Translations under genes and position numbers: made by a program
Notes under the pieces: generated by a model
What the model was told of the DNA's origin: nothing
The model's database searches: none
Seen by the model: only the letters and a program-made list of their open reading frames with translations
Shown: positions 21,776-33,933 of the stretch, piece by piece
How the letters are laid out: every line of letters starts with the position of its first letter
How positions within the stretch are numbered: position 1 is the first letter of the stretch
NCBI RefSeq assembly: GCF_024323335.1
Contig: NC_066583.1
Span: forward strand, 273,056,916 to 273,120,915
Direction: 5' to 3'
Length of the DNA: 64,000 nucleotides
Origin: Lathyrus oleraceus
Taxonomy: Eukaryota; Streptophyta; Magnoliopsida; Fabales; Fabaceae

Positions 21776-21981
21776 CCCTTTCAATTTGGAGTGGACGTTA
21801 TGCCGGCAAAATTTGTGAGAAATATCCTTAAAAGGTTTATATGGTGGAGAGTTTTTGTGAACACATCTCTCATTTGGTTTGTTAAATGTATTGACATGAA
21901 GTGTATTAATTTTGTCACAAACGACACACAATCCATTTCAATAAGTTGGGTGCGCTCATGAAAAATTGGATTGTTCACAAT
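21776..21981 (-). pseudogene. Ty1/copia RNase H C-terminal fragment
   Basis: On - the frame reads NPIFHERTQLIEMDC and, downstream, HLTNQMRDVFTKTLHHINL. These match the conserved copia RNase H end (NP-FHERTKHIEIDCHF ... QLADIFTKAL). About 65 codons survive without a start or downstream LTR. A deletion scrap; no partner segments are nearby on this strand. Confidence 0.7.
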
Positions 21982-22009
21982 GTGAATAAAAGATTTGGTG
22001 TCACATGAT

Positions 22010-23222
22010 ATTGTTATTGGTTTTTGGTGATGGATGCCAAGGTCTTATAGAGGGTAGAGGAACCATTATGCCTGATGATATTTTGTCATTACATGTTTTC
22101 CACAAAAAATTAAAGTAATTTTAGTCAATATGGAGTCAACACGAATCAAAAGTGCCAAAGAAGTGCTTAGAATGACCAAGTGTGGAGAAAATATGGACTT
22201 AGTAAAAAATGGTGAAAAAGAGCACAAAAGGAAGAAAAGCTACTAAATTTCTCGCACCCCATCGTGGACACGATGACATTGCACCGTACCTCATCGTGGT
22301 CACGATATAAGCCATCGCAGGCACAATACTTCTCATTGTGGATGCGATGAGCCTTTATATGGGATTTTCTTAGGCGTTCTAACGCGTTCTAACTATTTTA
22401 AAAGGGTATTTTTGTCATCTTTTCGAAGGTTTTGCGTTTTTTACTATAATGTGACGACAACGAGTTTCAGGAAGACAATTTTAAGAGCATTAGAAGCCAT
22501 TGAAGGTCAAACTCTTCAAGGATTTCACATGCAATCATCTTCTCAATTCTTGATATTTGATTGTATTACTATGAATAGTAAAATTACTCTAGATTAGGTT
22601 TTGCGATGAACTTATTTTGAACCTGTTGGATTATAAGTTTAGTTTGATGTTTTATGAATAATTGAAGTTATAATTTCTATATAATTATCCTTGTTCTTAA
22701 TGCTTATTATTTGTGGACGCTGATAATATGAATTTAAGCGAGTAGGGATTATTGACCTTAAGCCTATGAGTCTGAACTAGGATAATTAATCTACTTTCGT
22801 CAATTGAACAGGGATAGGAGACCACTAGTAGTGAATTTTAAATTAACGCACAACAATAACGCCTAATTTCACTTTTGCCGGCTGAATAGGAATATGAAGT
22901 CACTAGCAGAGATTCATGAGTTATACACCAAAAGATTGGGTATACTGGCTTTGTTAATTCATCGTAAAAGTATAACTACTTTACCATTAATCTAATGCAC
23001 TAAACATCAACAACGAATAAACAAGGGATTGACAGTAAAACCTAGTCGCTTTTCTCGTATTGAATTCAGAACAAATTTACTTTTCACATTAAAACTGAAA
23101 AAAAAAACCCATAGTTACTATCATTATTCGCACAATCGTAGCTTTGTTAAATAGAAATCCCCGTGGAGACGATATTATAGTATTACTTTGACACTATCAG
23201 TACACTTGTTGAGAAGTCATCA
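22010..23222 (+). mobile_element. Athila-like Ty3/gypsy LTR (left boundary uncertain)
   Basis: Directly upstream of an Athila-type primer site. It includes the repeated CATCGTGG(A/T)CACGAT phrases at 22260-22350 and ends at GAAGTCATCA. I could not find a second copy in the window to fix the left edge; it lies somewhere after the copia scrap that ends at 21981. Confidence 0.5.
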
Positions 23223-23228
23223 AGTTTT

Positions 23229-23246
23229 TAGCGCCGTTGCCGGGGA
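23229..23246 (+). other. primer-binding site, tRNA-Asp type
   Basis: TAGCGCCGTTGCCGGGGA differs by one base from the TGGCGCCGTTGCCGGGGA site of Athila elements, a few bases after the LTR end. Confidence 0.75.
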
Positions 23247-23392
23247 TTATTGATGATTTCAACGAGGCAACGTTCGTGCAACGTTCAATTTTTTAATTTT
23301 AATTTTTAGTTTTAAATTGAGTTATTTGTCATTTGTTTATTTTATTTTCTTCGGTTTGGTGTAGTACTACTTAAGGTATTTTTTGTTTGTTT

Positions 23393-24130
23393 ATGCAAGG
23401 TTCAGGATCAAAGCTAATACCTTTTGATCCAGAGATTGAAAAGACCGCACAATCAAATTGGAAAGCAGCGCGAGATGCACTTTTAGCGCAACAATATTTA
23501 GTAGAGAAAGATTCACATGACCCTTATGATAATGGAAGCGAAGAAGAAGAAACAACCATGGCGGCCACCAGCTCAAACCATGGGGGACAACTGCAAACGA
23601 AACGGTACAGGGGAAATTTATATGGGTTTCATACCCGCTAACCCTGTTGAAATTAAAAATTCGATGCTTTTAGGTTTAAGGGACAATTAGTTTGATGGAA
23701 ACGAAATCCGTGACCCGTGGGAGCATATAGCTCGCTTTTATGAAACAACCTCAATGTGCAAACCAACTGGTGTGATTGAAGATCAGGTAAAGTTGAGGTT
23801 GTTCAGTTTTTCGTTGATTGAGAGAGCTAAAGTTTGGTTGTTGTGTCTTCCCAATGGCATGATTGGTACATGGAAGGAGTTAGAAGAATTTTTTTTGGAG
23901 AGGTTCTTCACCACCACCCAATTCTCTAAAAGAAGAGCCAAAATCACAAACTTCTAGCAACAAGAGACCGAGTCCTTGTACTATTCATGGGAGAGGTTCA
24001 AACTATTATTATGAAGGTGTTTGAATCATAATATGATCACCATGGAACAAATGCAAAACTTCATCAAAGGGCTCAAAAGTTACACAAATGCTATTGGATG
24101 CCTCAGCTAGAAATATTGGATATGTTTTCA
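23393..24130 (+). pseudogene. Athila-like gag, truncated and broken
   Basis: The first open part (ATG 23393 to 23641) is acidic and shows no domain. After a stop and frame change come the retrotransposon gag signatures DPWEHIARFYETTSMCK (about 23710), LRLFSFSLIERAKVWLLCLP (about 23790-23850) and TWKELEEFFLERFFTTTQFS (about 23870). Then follows a stop and the remnant QETESLYYSWERFK (about 23960-24000). Gag forms the particle coat. The frame is lost by about 24130, where sequence passes without any zinc knuckle or protease into SIRE-like DNA. Dead copy. Confidence 0.75.
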
Positions 24131-24179
24131 CCTCAACTTATTGTTGATGCTACTGCAAGTGTGTGGGGGAAATGGTGAT

Positions 24180-25387
24180 ATGATGATACTCAATAAAGGA
24201 TGTTACTTCTATCTGGTGCTCATAATTAGTTGTGTGTTACTGTTATACGAAGAATAATTATTAGTATTATATGCGTAGTATCATGTCTGTCTACATGGTC
24301 TACTACTAGGTTGTTTGTTTGATGGTGGTCATGTGTCATTTGTATATTTTTAGGAAAATAGAGGGAGAAAAAGAAAATGGCTCACTTCTTTGATAATGTT
24401 TTCTGATAATCTTTGTCTCTTGTTCACTAGATGTGGTGCAATCTTAAAGAAGTGCCGCACTTTGCTTACAAATAGCCAAAAGGAAATGTTGTTTCTTTCA
24501 TTGACTTATAGGAAAAATGGAAAGAAAAATGTCTGGAACATGTTGTGTGACATATTGGCGTACGTGATATACTTGTTGGATTCTCATGCACTTGAGATTT
24601 GTTTCAAGTTTGTTCAAGTTCAAGCTTCTAATGTAATTGATTTGCATGAAAGATTTTGATTAATTAAGAAGATTTAGAAGACTGGATTTGCATTAAAGAA
24701 AAAGCCTATACAAACAACTAATTTTGAAGATAAACCTACTCAAATGATGATGAAAATTGGGTTAATTTTGTTTCATTCTGTTCAACATTTGTGCCTATTG
24801 TTGTTGTTGATAATTTCTACTCTTGATTTTTGTGTGCTCTTGACTAACAAGTTCATTAACTGTGCTCGTGTCTAATACTGACCAACTTAAGGCTAACTAT
24901 GCTAATGAAAACTTGCAAAATTGTAGCAAAAAGGTGAAGTAATGGTGTGTAGGGGTGGCGTGTTCAAACTTTTGCCTACCGACTTTGTGGTGTATGAGTA
25001 TTGCTGATATGCTGCTAATTGGTGTGCTTAGTACTAACTGGTGGGTTTGGTAGTAACTGTGCTGACCTGGTGTGTACTCCCATGTTGAAGCATGTGCATG
25101 ACATCTGGCTCTTATGTGAGCTGATCTGCGTGTTAGTAGTATCTGTTGATTCTGACTTGACTACTAACTGTGAGTGCATGCATGCTTGATTGTGTGATTG
25201 CATGATTGACTGTATGGGATCATTGTGATTGATGTGTAGCAACCTCGTGAATTATGACTTGTGTGACTAATGTGTTTCTTGCTGCTGCTAATGTGTGCTT
25301 TGATTAATTTGTAATTATGCTGCTTATGATACTCAGTTTGTGTTCTATCTTAAAGAGTTATTTTGTCAAACTTTTTCAAAGGGGGAG
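24180..25387 (+). mobile_element. 3' internal region of a SIRE/Maximus-like copia element
   Basis: Defined mainly by its end, the polypurine string CAAAGGGGGAGATTG at 25377-25391, a hallmark of this copia group. An 89-codon frame (24390-24659) of unknown product lies inside; it could be part of the long 3' region of such elements. 24900-25330 is T/G-rich with recurring GTGCT, ACTAACTG and GCATG words and no coding signal. Confidence 0.4.
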
Positions 25388-25990
25388 ATTGTTGTTCCTT
25401 TTGGATTGACTGCATTATGAAATATATCAATGGAGTGTTCAAGCTATTTCAGAGCAGAGAGGACACATGTGAGACACAATGTTCAATCATGTGTGCAACA
25501 TCTGACCCTTGTTCAACAGGTCAATGTTGTTGCATTTTTTGAGCGAAATTCTGGTTGAGATTCAATCAGAGTTGTTGTCATATTTTAGCAATGCGTTTGT
25601 GAGATTTGTTTGACAACTGTTGAAGATCAAATCAATTTAAATTGGATTTTGAATTAAAAACAAATCATATATTTTGTTGGAGACTTTTGTGGAGCAAATC
25701 AAATCCAAATATATCAACTATAATTATGGATAAAATCAAATCAAATGGCCATTGGAAAAAGCTCAAAATAAGCATTTCTATTAAGGAGACTCAAACCTCA
25801 CGTTTGAGAAGGGCATGTATTCAAGACACTTTGTGTTAGGGTTACTATTTTTGAATCTTTGTTTGAGTTATTGTTTTGCACCACTCTATTACTTCATTCA
25901 TATCTTAAGGCATATAGTTTGGTTTGTTAGTTAAGTTGTAATACTTTGTTCCTAGGTACTTTGTTCCATGTCATGATAACTTATAAATGA
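25388..25990 (+). mobile_element. partial SIRE/Maximus-like copia LTR
   Basis: It starts with TGTTGTTCCTTTTGG after the polypurine tract and continues with gene-free DNA that includes GTTAGGGTTACT and AGTTGTAATACTTTG, common in such LTRs. The 3' end is not evident; similarity to LTR-type sequence fades near 25990. Confidence 0.45.
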
Positions 25991-27829
25991 TATATTATTT
26001 TTCATTAGAAATATGGGTAAACGAATATGGATATAACTACTTAGGTACTTATATTATATGAGTACGGATATAAATATTGATGTTCACGTGGGTATGAATT
26101 CGAATACATGAAATTTTTTAAACCATAAATATGAGAAGAGATAATATAATACTATGTCCAAACCTATTCATTGTCATCCCTATATGCCATGTTCATCAAA
26201 CTATTCCGAAAAACTCATCTATTTACTTATGACAATTTTATTTTGAAGATGATGACAATATCTAACTACTATAATCTGTTTTGTTTGACAAATTTTCAAG
26301 TAATCTCTTATTTGCAAGTCAAATTTATAAAACCCGAATCCCAAGCTGAGAGAGATTTCGTCATATATTGGAGTACTATAATTCAGTTACTTAAATTATA
26401 CACTTTATATAGTAAAGTGTCAAGATTAGATTAGGTTAGATTAACAGCAAGTTTATAATTAGCCGAATCATAACATCTCTCCAACCGCTTTGATGCAGAA
26501 ACAATGCACAATTGGCACCAATAATCTATGATGAAAGTATAGAAAAGATATTGCTTTGGTTAAAACAAGTGATTTTTGTGGTTGTCTTTACTGCGTCATG
26601 TAAATTATGTTAGGCTCTTTATGCCGTCCAATATAGTGAACCTTGTGAGTCACGTTAAGAAATGCTTTTGATTTCTCTGTCATAATATGGATCCATCCAT
26701 TCAGGGGACAACTAGCTGGCGGAGCAAACGGAGATATGCTGTACTCACAAGCTATCACATGCTCATTCTTACCTCACTGGATTCGATTTATCTTACCTGT
26801 ATTAAATATACTATATGGATTTTATATCAATGTAGATCTAGAAAAAAAATATCATTAATTTATTATTCGATAAATTAAAAAAATTGTTAATAGTAGTTGT
26901 GTAAAATAAGATAATGCAGAGTGCAGAGATTATATATTGAATTCATGATATTTTATTTATTTATTTTTAAAAGGTGAGTTAAACAATTAAAAAATAATTT
27001 TAAATTTAATTTCTTTATAGTAATAAATTTTCATCTTTTTATTTTTATTTATTTAAAAATTGGAGTGATTTTGACTAAGGGTGTTTATGTTCCAACCCAT
27101 CCGAATATACACCTGCGGATTAATTTTTTTAAAAAATATTATTGAATATTTTAATGTCATTTTGCGAAAATTGATAAGTATGAATCAAATTTTAATTTGA
27201 TTTTTCAAAACCGATACAAACTGAACTAATCGCATGTATATATTTTAATAATTATTTAATTTTCAATAATATAATATATTGTATTAATCTATTGTTAGTT
27301 GATATTTTTGTTTTTAATATTAATTATTAGTTTAGTTAAATTCATTTATTTTATATAAATACTATTATTATATTTTATAATAATAGTTTTTAACATAAAG
27401 TTTAATTGATATGTATTTTCATTATACTTTTTTTTATATCATTCATGCATCACAACCATTCATTTATCGTATTTTAAATGTAATTAAAAAAAAATTCAAA
27501 CATATTTTAAAATTTAACAATTATGAATAATTGATCGTATAAAATATATTTACACTGTCATAATATATTAATTAAATTTCTTAATATATTATATATCATA
27601 TAATTACATCAAATCTATTTTTCTATTAAATTTATAATATTATAAAAAAATATAATTTGGATATTTAATAATCAAACTAAATTAAGTTGTATGAAATTGA
27701 ATTAAATTGGATCAAATCAAATATTTTAAATAGTTATTTAAATTCGAATTGAAACACAAATAAATTTACTTTTAAATTTAATAAATTTTAATACTTAAGA
27801 CTCATATAAATTGCAACACAAATCCCTTT
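25991..27829. other. spacer, no gene
   Basis: AT-rich. Text such as GGATATAACTACTTAGGTACTTAT (26028 onward) and CCAACCCATCCGAA (27090) looks like dispersed repeat debris. The open frames at 26171-26434 and 26687-26878 have no recognisable domain. Confidence 0.55.
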
Positions 27830-28370
<541 letters not shown>

Positions 28371-29489
28371 TATTTATTAAAGCTTTGAACATGCTTTGCA
28401 TATTCAAATTTCCCGGTGTATTAAGCCTTGATTAGAAATGATTACATAAATCAAGTTAAGATAGTACCTTATAATTTATTTTAGTTAAAGGATTAAAACA
28501 GACTATTAAATTAAATTAATAGACTAAAAAGATGTATGAAGCCTTATAAATGCTTTACATATTCAAATTAGAAATGCTTTACCTATTCAAATTCCCTGAT
28601 GTAACAGTGCATACAATTACAACTCTTACATAATCAATCTAGACCATTGATTGTGATTGTGATTGTTTTATTTGCAAAACTAAATGAATGACCCTCACAC
28701 GGCATATGATATTGAGATTTATGATTGTGTGAAACCACGTGAACTCAAACGGCACATGATTATGATCTTGCTTCCCGACCCTCACACAGCAAAACCAAAT
28801 TTTCTTTACAATTTAATTAATCAGTATTTTCATATGCTCTGCACATTTTACTCTTTTCTGTCCTTCTAATCACGGCATATGATTGATAACGGCATATGAT
28901 TGATAACATTTACACATTTTTTTAAAATCATACTTTTGTATAGTTTATACCATAGATAGTTCATCCCTACACATTATATAAGGTTCATATTATATCCGTT
29001 ATATATTAAAAAAATCATAATACAGACACAGTATGTTATTATTAACCCACTTTACCCCATTAAAAAAGTACTAGTATAATTATTGGGTAAAGAATACCCA
29101 ATCTTTAGTCTGTGGCCCAAAATAAAAAAATAAAGAAGCTTGTTAGACAAACTTTAATTTATGCAGTTTGTGTATGATCCGAATATTCTTGACCGAATAT
29201 ATAGCAAATCTAATATGATGAATTTACATTTCCTGTAGTTACAGCTAGCCTAAAAAATTGACTGAACCATAAAAAGTTTGAATATATTCTTGATTGATAC
29301 TTTTCGTCAACTTCCAGCTACCGCGTCAAGATAAAGTAACATAACCAACTTCTAGTTTTGGTGTACAAGGGAAGCAAGTAGCAACTATATTTATTGATAT
29401 ATATATATATATATATATATATACACTCCTTGTGTGTAAACAATATAGTATTAAGAGTTTCGTCTTTGAATTTAAGGTTTAACTAACCA
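28371..29489. other. spacer, no gene
   Basis: Contains two copies of an ACATATTCAAATT / ATGCTTTGCATATTCAAATT phrase (28390, 28555), repeated GACCCTCACAC and GGCATATGATTGATAAC words (28690-28910) and a short (AT)n run at 29396-29422. No coding signal. Confidence 0.6.
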
Positions 29490-30490
29490 ATTTGCCGTGC
29501 TACGTGTTTATTATAAAATATTATTTTTATTTATATTATTATTAAAACGAATAATATTTAGATTTATTAAAGAAATATAGTATAAGATTAACTAATATTT
29601 AGATTTATTGAAATATTTGTACTGCCTACTAAGTTATAGAAATATGATTTGGTAAAACAATGATTCAACTGAAAAGATATAGGTTTAAATTTTGCTGCAT
29701 AGGTGAGAATCTTCTAAGTGAAGATTTATTTATTATTTTTATGGAAAGACTAACTTTTGTATTATCAATATTGTTAAATATTAGTTATACGATGAATAAC
29801 AATGTGTCAATTGCTAGTGACTTTAGTGATTATTTTTTTCAAGAATAAGAATTACTTTAATTTATTATGAATGATATTAAAAAAATATTTCTGTGATATT
29901 ATTGTTTATATTAGTTGAAATATGAGAATAATTATTTAAAAAATACTATCTTTGCTTTTTATTATATTCATTATGTTTTTTATTATAAAAATGAACAATC
30001 AATAAACTTTATATCCTTATACGTGAAAGATTAAAATATTTGTTGTTTGTATTTAATTTTTTTTTTGGACATGATGTGAAAAATCAAGAATATTATTATT
30101 TATCTTTAATTTATTCTTCTGATATATGATATAAAAAATATAGAATAGAAATAATCTAAAGTTATTTTAGAGAGGTTATATTTAAAATGTATATCAATTT
30201 TTTTCTCTATAATTTTAATAATTAAAACATAATTGAAAGAAAAATAGAATTAATGTTCTATAATATGAAAATAATATTGACCAAAGTATATAAGAAATTA
30301 TCAAGTGAATATATTTTTTGTGTTTGTCAGGATTCGAACTTGGGACCTTTAGTACTGTGTGATTTTGCATTTTAAGAAGTGAAGATGAATTTTAGAAGAT
30401 GCCATGTAGAAATATGAGTGATGTGACACAAATGATGTTGAATTGTTTATATTAGAGTGCACACTTCTGATTTAATATATTATAATTAGT
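29490..30490 (-). mobile_element. decayed Helitron-like copy
   Basis: Its plus-strand right part (about 30300-30480) parallels 63720-63930: ATATATTTTTTGTGTTTGTC, a T-arm-like AGGATTCGAACTTGGGACC, GAAGTGAAGATGAA, AAGATGCCA, and TTTAATATATTATAATT at the end. Its left part has GCCGTGCTACGTGTTTAT, a damaged form of the terminal hairpin. About 400 bases longer than the 63345 copy, so it holds extra or inserted DNA. Ends approximate. Confidence 0.5.
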
Positions 30491-30779
30491 TATATGATTG
30501 ATGGTAAAAATAGAGATGACAGAATAAGAGAAGAAGTCAGAAATTGGGCTTTCAACAACTAAATAACATAACTTGTGAAAATGATGTATTAACGAGAAGC
30601 ATTGATAGTTTGTCAATAAAAAAAAGAATTTTTTTAATGAAATATGTCTTTGTAAGCAAATTAGCTACCTACGGAGAGGAGGAAACAATAAGGTAATTGT
30701 TCTATGTTGAAGATGGCGACGAGTAAAGCGACAAACAATCTCAATGTGTTTTGTATGTTCATGAACTACTAAGTTGTGA
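30491..30779. other. spacer, no gene
   Basis: Short non-coding stretch between the Helitron-like copy and the copia pseudogene. The right end may be degenerate copia 3' sequence. Confidence 0.4.
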
Positions 30780-32190
30780 ACAATTTAAATAAAATTGTTG
30801 CTTATTATACTACATGGAAATTAGTTCATAAATATGGACACTCATATCAAAATGTAACCATCACAACTAAACTATTTAACTTGTGGTAGATGTCATATCA
30901 CAATACTCATAAAATACTAAGTTATGAGCAACTTGAACGACACTTTTATCATCATAAAATACTAAGTTATGAGCAATTTGAACGACACTTTTATCATCAT
31001 AATACATGAAAGTTGGTTCAGAAAGAGGGACAACCATATCATAAAGTAACCACTGCAACCAAACTATTTAAATTGTGGTAGATGTCATAGCACAATACTC
31101 AACTTTCATAGAAGAGCATAATATAATATCTTGGTTCTTACTTCTTCAAGAAATAAGAGAGTTTCAAATAAAGATACAAAACATATGGAAGACTTATGAT
31201 ACGTGGAGTCATCAGCCTAATCAACGTCAAAATAAGCACTTAACCTCAATGAGGACGATGATGAAAATAAAAGGCTTTGGAATTGGGTTCCCCAAAGATA
31301 ACGAAGAATGTGAAGATCGGCTTCCCAATGTATTATAGTGGGAGATACAAAGAATTAACTAATAACATGAACAACATAAGCATTATCAGATATGATAATC
31401 GTAAGATACACCAGGATGCCAACCAAAGTATAATACAAGGTGAGATATGGTAGAGGAATACCATAAATGAAGCATATTTCACATTTAATTCAAGAGGACT
31501 ATTTCTTGCTACATCATTAGAAATGGGAGCTTGTTCAAGGATGTTGGCAATATACTTAAATTAAGAAACAAGTTTGCCTATAAGAAAGTAGGCAACTTCA
31601 ATTCCCAAAAAGTAACAAAGAGTACATAAATCATTTATCTCAAAATGCTAGGCTAATTTTAATTTCAAATCATCAATCTCATTAATATCATCGTCTGTAA
31701 TAATCATATCATCAAAAGTCGAAGCATGATCACTAGAGAAAAAAACTAGGAAATGTAATAACATTGGTAAACTTCTCAAACCAAGCACGATGAGTTTGTT
31801 TCAAACCATATAGAGTCTTATTCAATTTACACTTTTACCCTTGATTACAAGTAACACTTGGTGTAGATATCATATAAACTTCCTTGTGCATATCACCACT
31901 TAGAAACACATTTTTAACTTCCATTTGAAAAATAGGTCACTAATGAACCGATGAAAAATCAATAAGGGTGCGAATAATAGTCATCTTGGTTACTAGAGAA
32001 AAGTTTTCTTCATAATCCATACCATATTGTTGAGAGAATTCCTTAGCAACAATATGTGCTTTGTAACTCTCAATCAATCCATAAATCTTAGTTTTGATTT
32101 TGTGTACCCAACAAGACTCAATAACATATTTTCTAGGAGGAAAACATAATAATTGTCGAGTGTTTGTCTTGTGCAAAGTAGAATGTTCTT
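30780..32190 (-). pseudogene. Ty1/copia pol remnant: reverse transcriptase and RNase H
   Basis: On - the RT part opens near 32176 with WVHKIKTK, IESYKAHIVAKEFSQQYGMD and FSLVTKMTIIRTL (the usual family text is near WVYKIK ... YKARLVAKGFTQQYG). The catalytic YVDD region survives near 31690 as FDDMIITDDDINEIDDLK, with the first residues altered. RNase H appears at 31058-30876 as WLLYDMVVPLSEPTF and DDKSVVQIAHN. Between them are multiple stops and shifts. RNase H carries an in-frame 45-bp tandem duplication. The element's upstream part was cut by the Tekay insertion at 32264 or lost earlier; I cannot match the sequence after 60653 to its missing integrase. No function. Confidence 0.8.
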
Positions 32191-32258
32191 ATATCATAAC
32201 CTATTACCAAAGAGGAACAAGAATATACTTTGTTATTGTTAGAGGACTCAGACAAACT

Positions 32259-32263
32259 ATGAA
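32259..32263. repeat. 5-bp target site duplication, left of Tekay element
   Basis: ATGAA directly before the LTR start, repeated at 60649-60653 after the 3' LTR end. Confidence 0.85.
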
Positions 32264-32389
32264 TGTGACACCCCGATTTAAAAATAAGATAATTATTTAA
32301 TTTAAGTTAATATTATATTTATTAATTTAATTAAATAATTGGAATTATTGGATTATTATTATTATTTTGGAATAATAATTATTGGAAAA

Positions 32390-32397
32390 TATATAAG
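32390..32397 (+). promoter_or_regulatory. LTR TATA box
   Basis: TATATAAG, 126 bases into the LTR; the 3' LTR has the same at 58755-58762. A likely start of element transcription lies about 30 bases on. Confidence 0.55.
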
Positions 32398-32843
32398 TGT
32401 GAAGTAAGGAAAAAGAATCCCATTTGGTAAAAAGAGTTTTACGTGAAACAGAGAAGCGGCTGAAAAGTGGAAAGTGGAGAAAGGGCAAAGAGGAAGAGCA
32501 AGGGCAAAGGTTGGAGAAGAGAAAAGCTTGGAGCTTAGAGATTGCCGGATTAACTTAGGTAAGGGGGGTTTATCGTCGTTTAATGGGTATTATGGGTTAG
32601 CATGTAATGGATAGTGATAAGCCGTTGAATTGACCCTAATTGGGATTATGAATGCTGGAAAATTATGTTGGATAAACTGTGTTTAGGCTGTAATTGAATC
32701 TGTGGTTGGGTTAGTGGTGAATTTCCGAACGTATAGCTTTTTACGGAATTGGAATCGGAGGTCCGGAAGTCCTCCAACGGCGGAAAATGCGGAGAATTCT
32801 GCATTCTGCCTTGTGTTAGCGCAGGAACAGCTTTCTGTCTTGC

Positions 32844-33095
32844 GTTAACCGGTTAACCCAGGGTGTTAACCGGTTAACACTGTTATGTATTCTGAATAAA
32901 TTGCTGTTTTGTCTGCGTTAACCGGTTAACCCAGGGTGTTAACCGGTTAACACTGTTGTGATTGCTGAGATATTGCTGTTCTGTCTGCGTTAACCGGTTA
33001 ACCCAGGGCGTTAACCGGTTAACACTGTTAAGTTTTGGGCAGGAAGCGTGTTTGTGCTGCGTTAACCGGTTAACCCAGGGCGTTAACCGGTTAAC
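32844..33095. repeat. array of eight GTTAACCGGTTAAC palindromes (5' LTR)
   Basis: Four ~72-bp units each hold two copies of this perfect 14-bp palindrome separated by CCAGGGTG or CCAGGGCG, followed by ACTGTT. The same array is at 59209-59460 in the 3' LTR, where one unit differs only just outside the palindrome. Confidence 0.97.
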
Positions 33096-33409
33096 ACTGT
33101 TGCAGAGTGGAAAAATTGTTAATTAAAATGTTGTGTGCCTAATTGATGGTTGCCTATATCGGTGTGTGATATAGTAGGGATTATTTCCCGCTGTTTTGAG
33201 CAGTATAGGTATTAGTAGAGTGTGCTAATACTGTTTTTAATTATTTGACATGATATGATGTGTTGATACATGTGTTGATAATGTATGATGATATGCATAA
33301 CGTTGCGAATGTGTATGTTATGTATGTGTTGTGAATGGACTGTTTTATGGCTTAGAGAGTGAGCATCGGTCCATTGTGGATTATTGTTGTGATGTTGCAT
33401 TGCTAGGTG

Positions 33410-33414
33410 ATTAG
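33410..33414. repeat. 5-bp target site duplication, left of nested Ogre
   Basis: ATTAG, repeated at 53219-53223. The uninterrupted 3' Tekay LTR has a single copy at the same place (59774-59778), which proves the insertion. Confidence 0.97.
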
Positions 33415-33925
33415 TGTGAGACCCCAATTTTGGCCCTAAGATCCCTCATGGCCCATAACATATCATATCATGGCCTCAAGGATCACTGCATGCCCTAGCT
33501 TCCCTCCTAGTGGGTAGGTTGCCTTGTGGGTTGTTCTTGATCACCAAGCATGTCTTGCATTTGTATATTCTTGCTTTTTCATATGTTTATTAACCAAAAA
33601 GTACAAAAATATTGTCAGTCTAACCTTGTTGCTTGCAGTTGAAGCAATCATCAGCAATTAGGTCAAAGACAGTCAACAGTCAGTCAAAGCAGTGGATGGT
33701 GGCCATTCTTGCAGAATTTGGGCACCATAATCAATAATCAAGAGTTCATACAACTTGGGACATCATTTGAAGTCAAGTTCTCAAGGAATCAGGGTTTGGA
33801 ATTCATCAGGAAGTGGTCCAGTCACCCAAAACCCTAGAAAAGTCAACAGAAGTCAAACTTGGTCAACTGTGGATTTAATCAGTGATTTGATGGATAGAAT
33901 TGATTTGAAGGAGCTCATTCATGCC

Positions 33926-33933
33926 TATATAAG
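33926..33933 (+). promoter_or_regulatory. Ogre LTR TATA box
   Basis: TATATAAG in the context CATGCCTATATAAGCC, 511 bases into the LTR; identical at 47700-47707. It would place the transcription start near 33960. Confidence 0.5.

Larger units (their letters stand above)
32264..33414 (+). mobile_element. Tekay 5' LTR, first part
   Basis: Matches 58629-59778 with a handful of substitutions. It contains a TATA box and the palindrome array, and ends in GGTGATTAG where the Ogre begins. Confidence 0.92.

Noticed and set aside
22258..22350. CATCGTGGACACGATG words as possible hairpin regulators
   Set aside because: They are part of the common Athila-type LTR repeat text; no further structure could be supported.
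26171..26878. Open frames of 87 and 63 codons
   Set aside because: AT-rich chance frames with no family resemblance and no promoter context.
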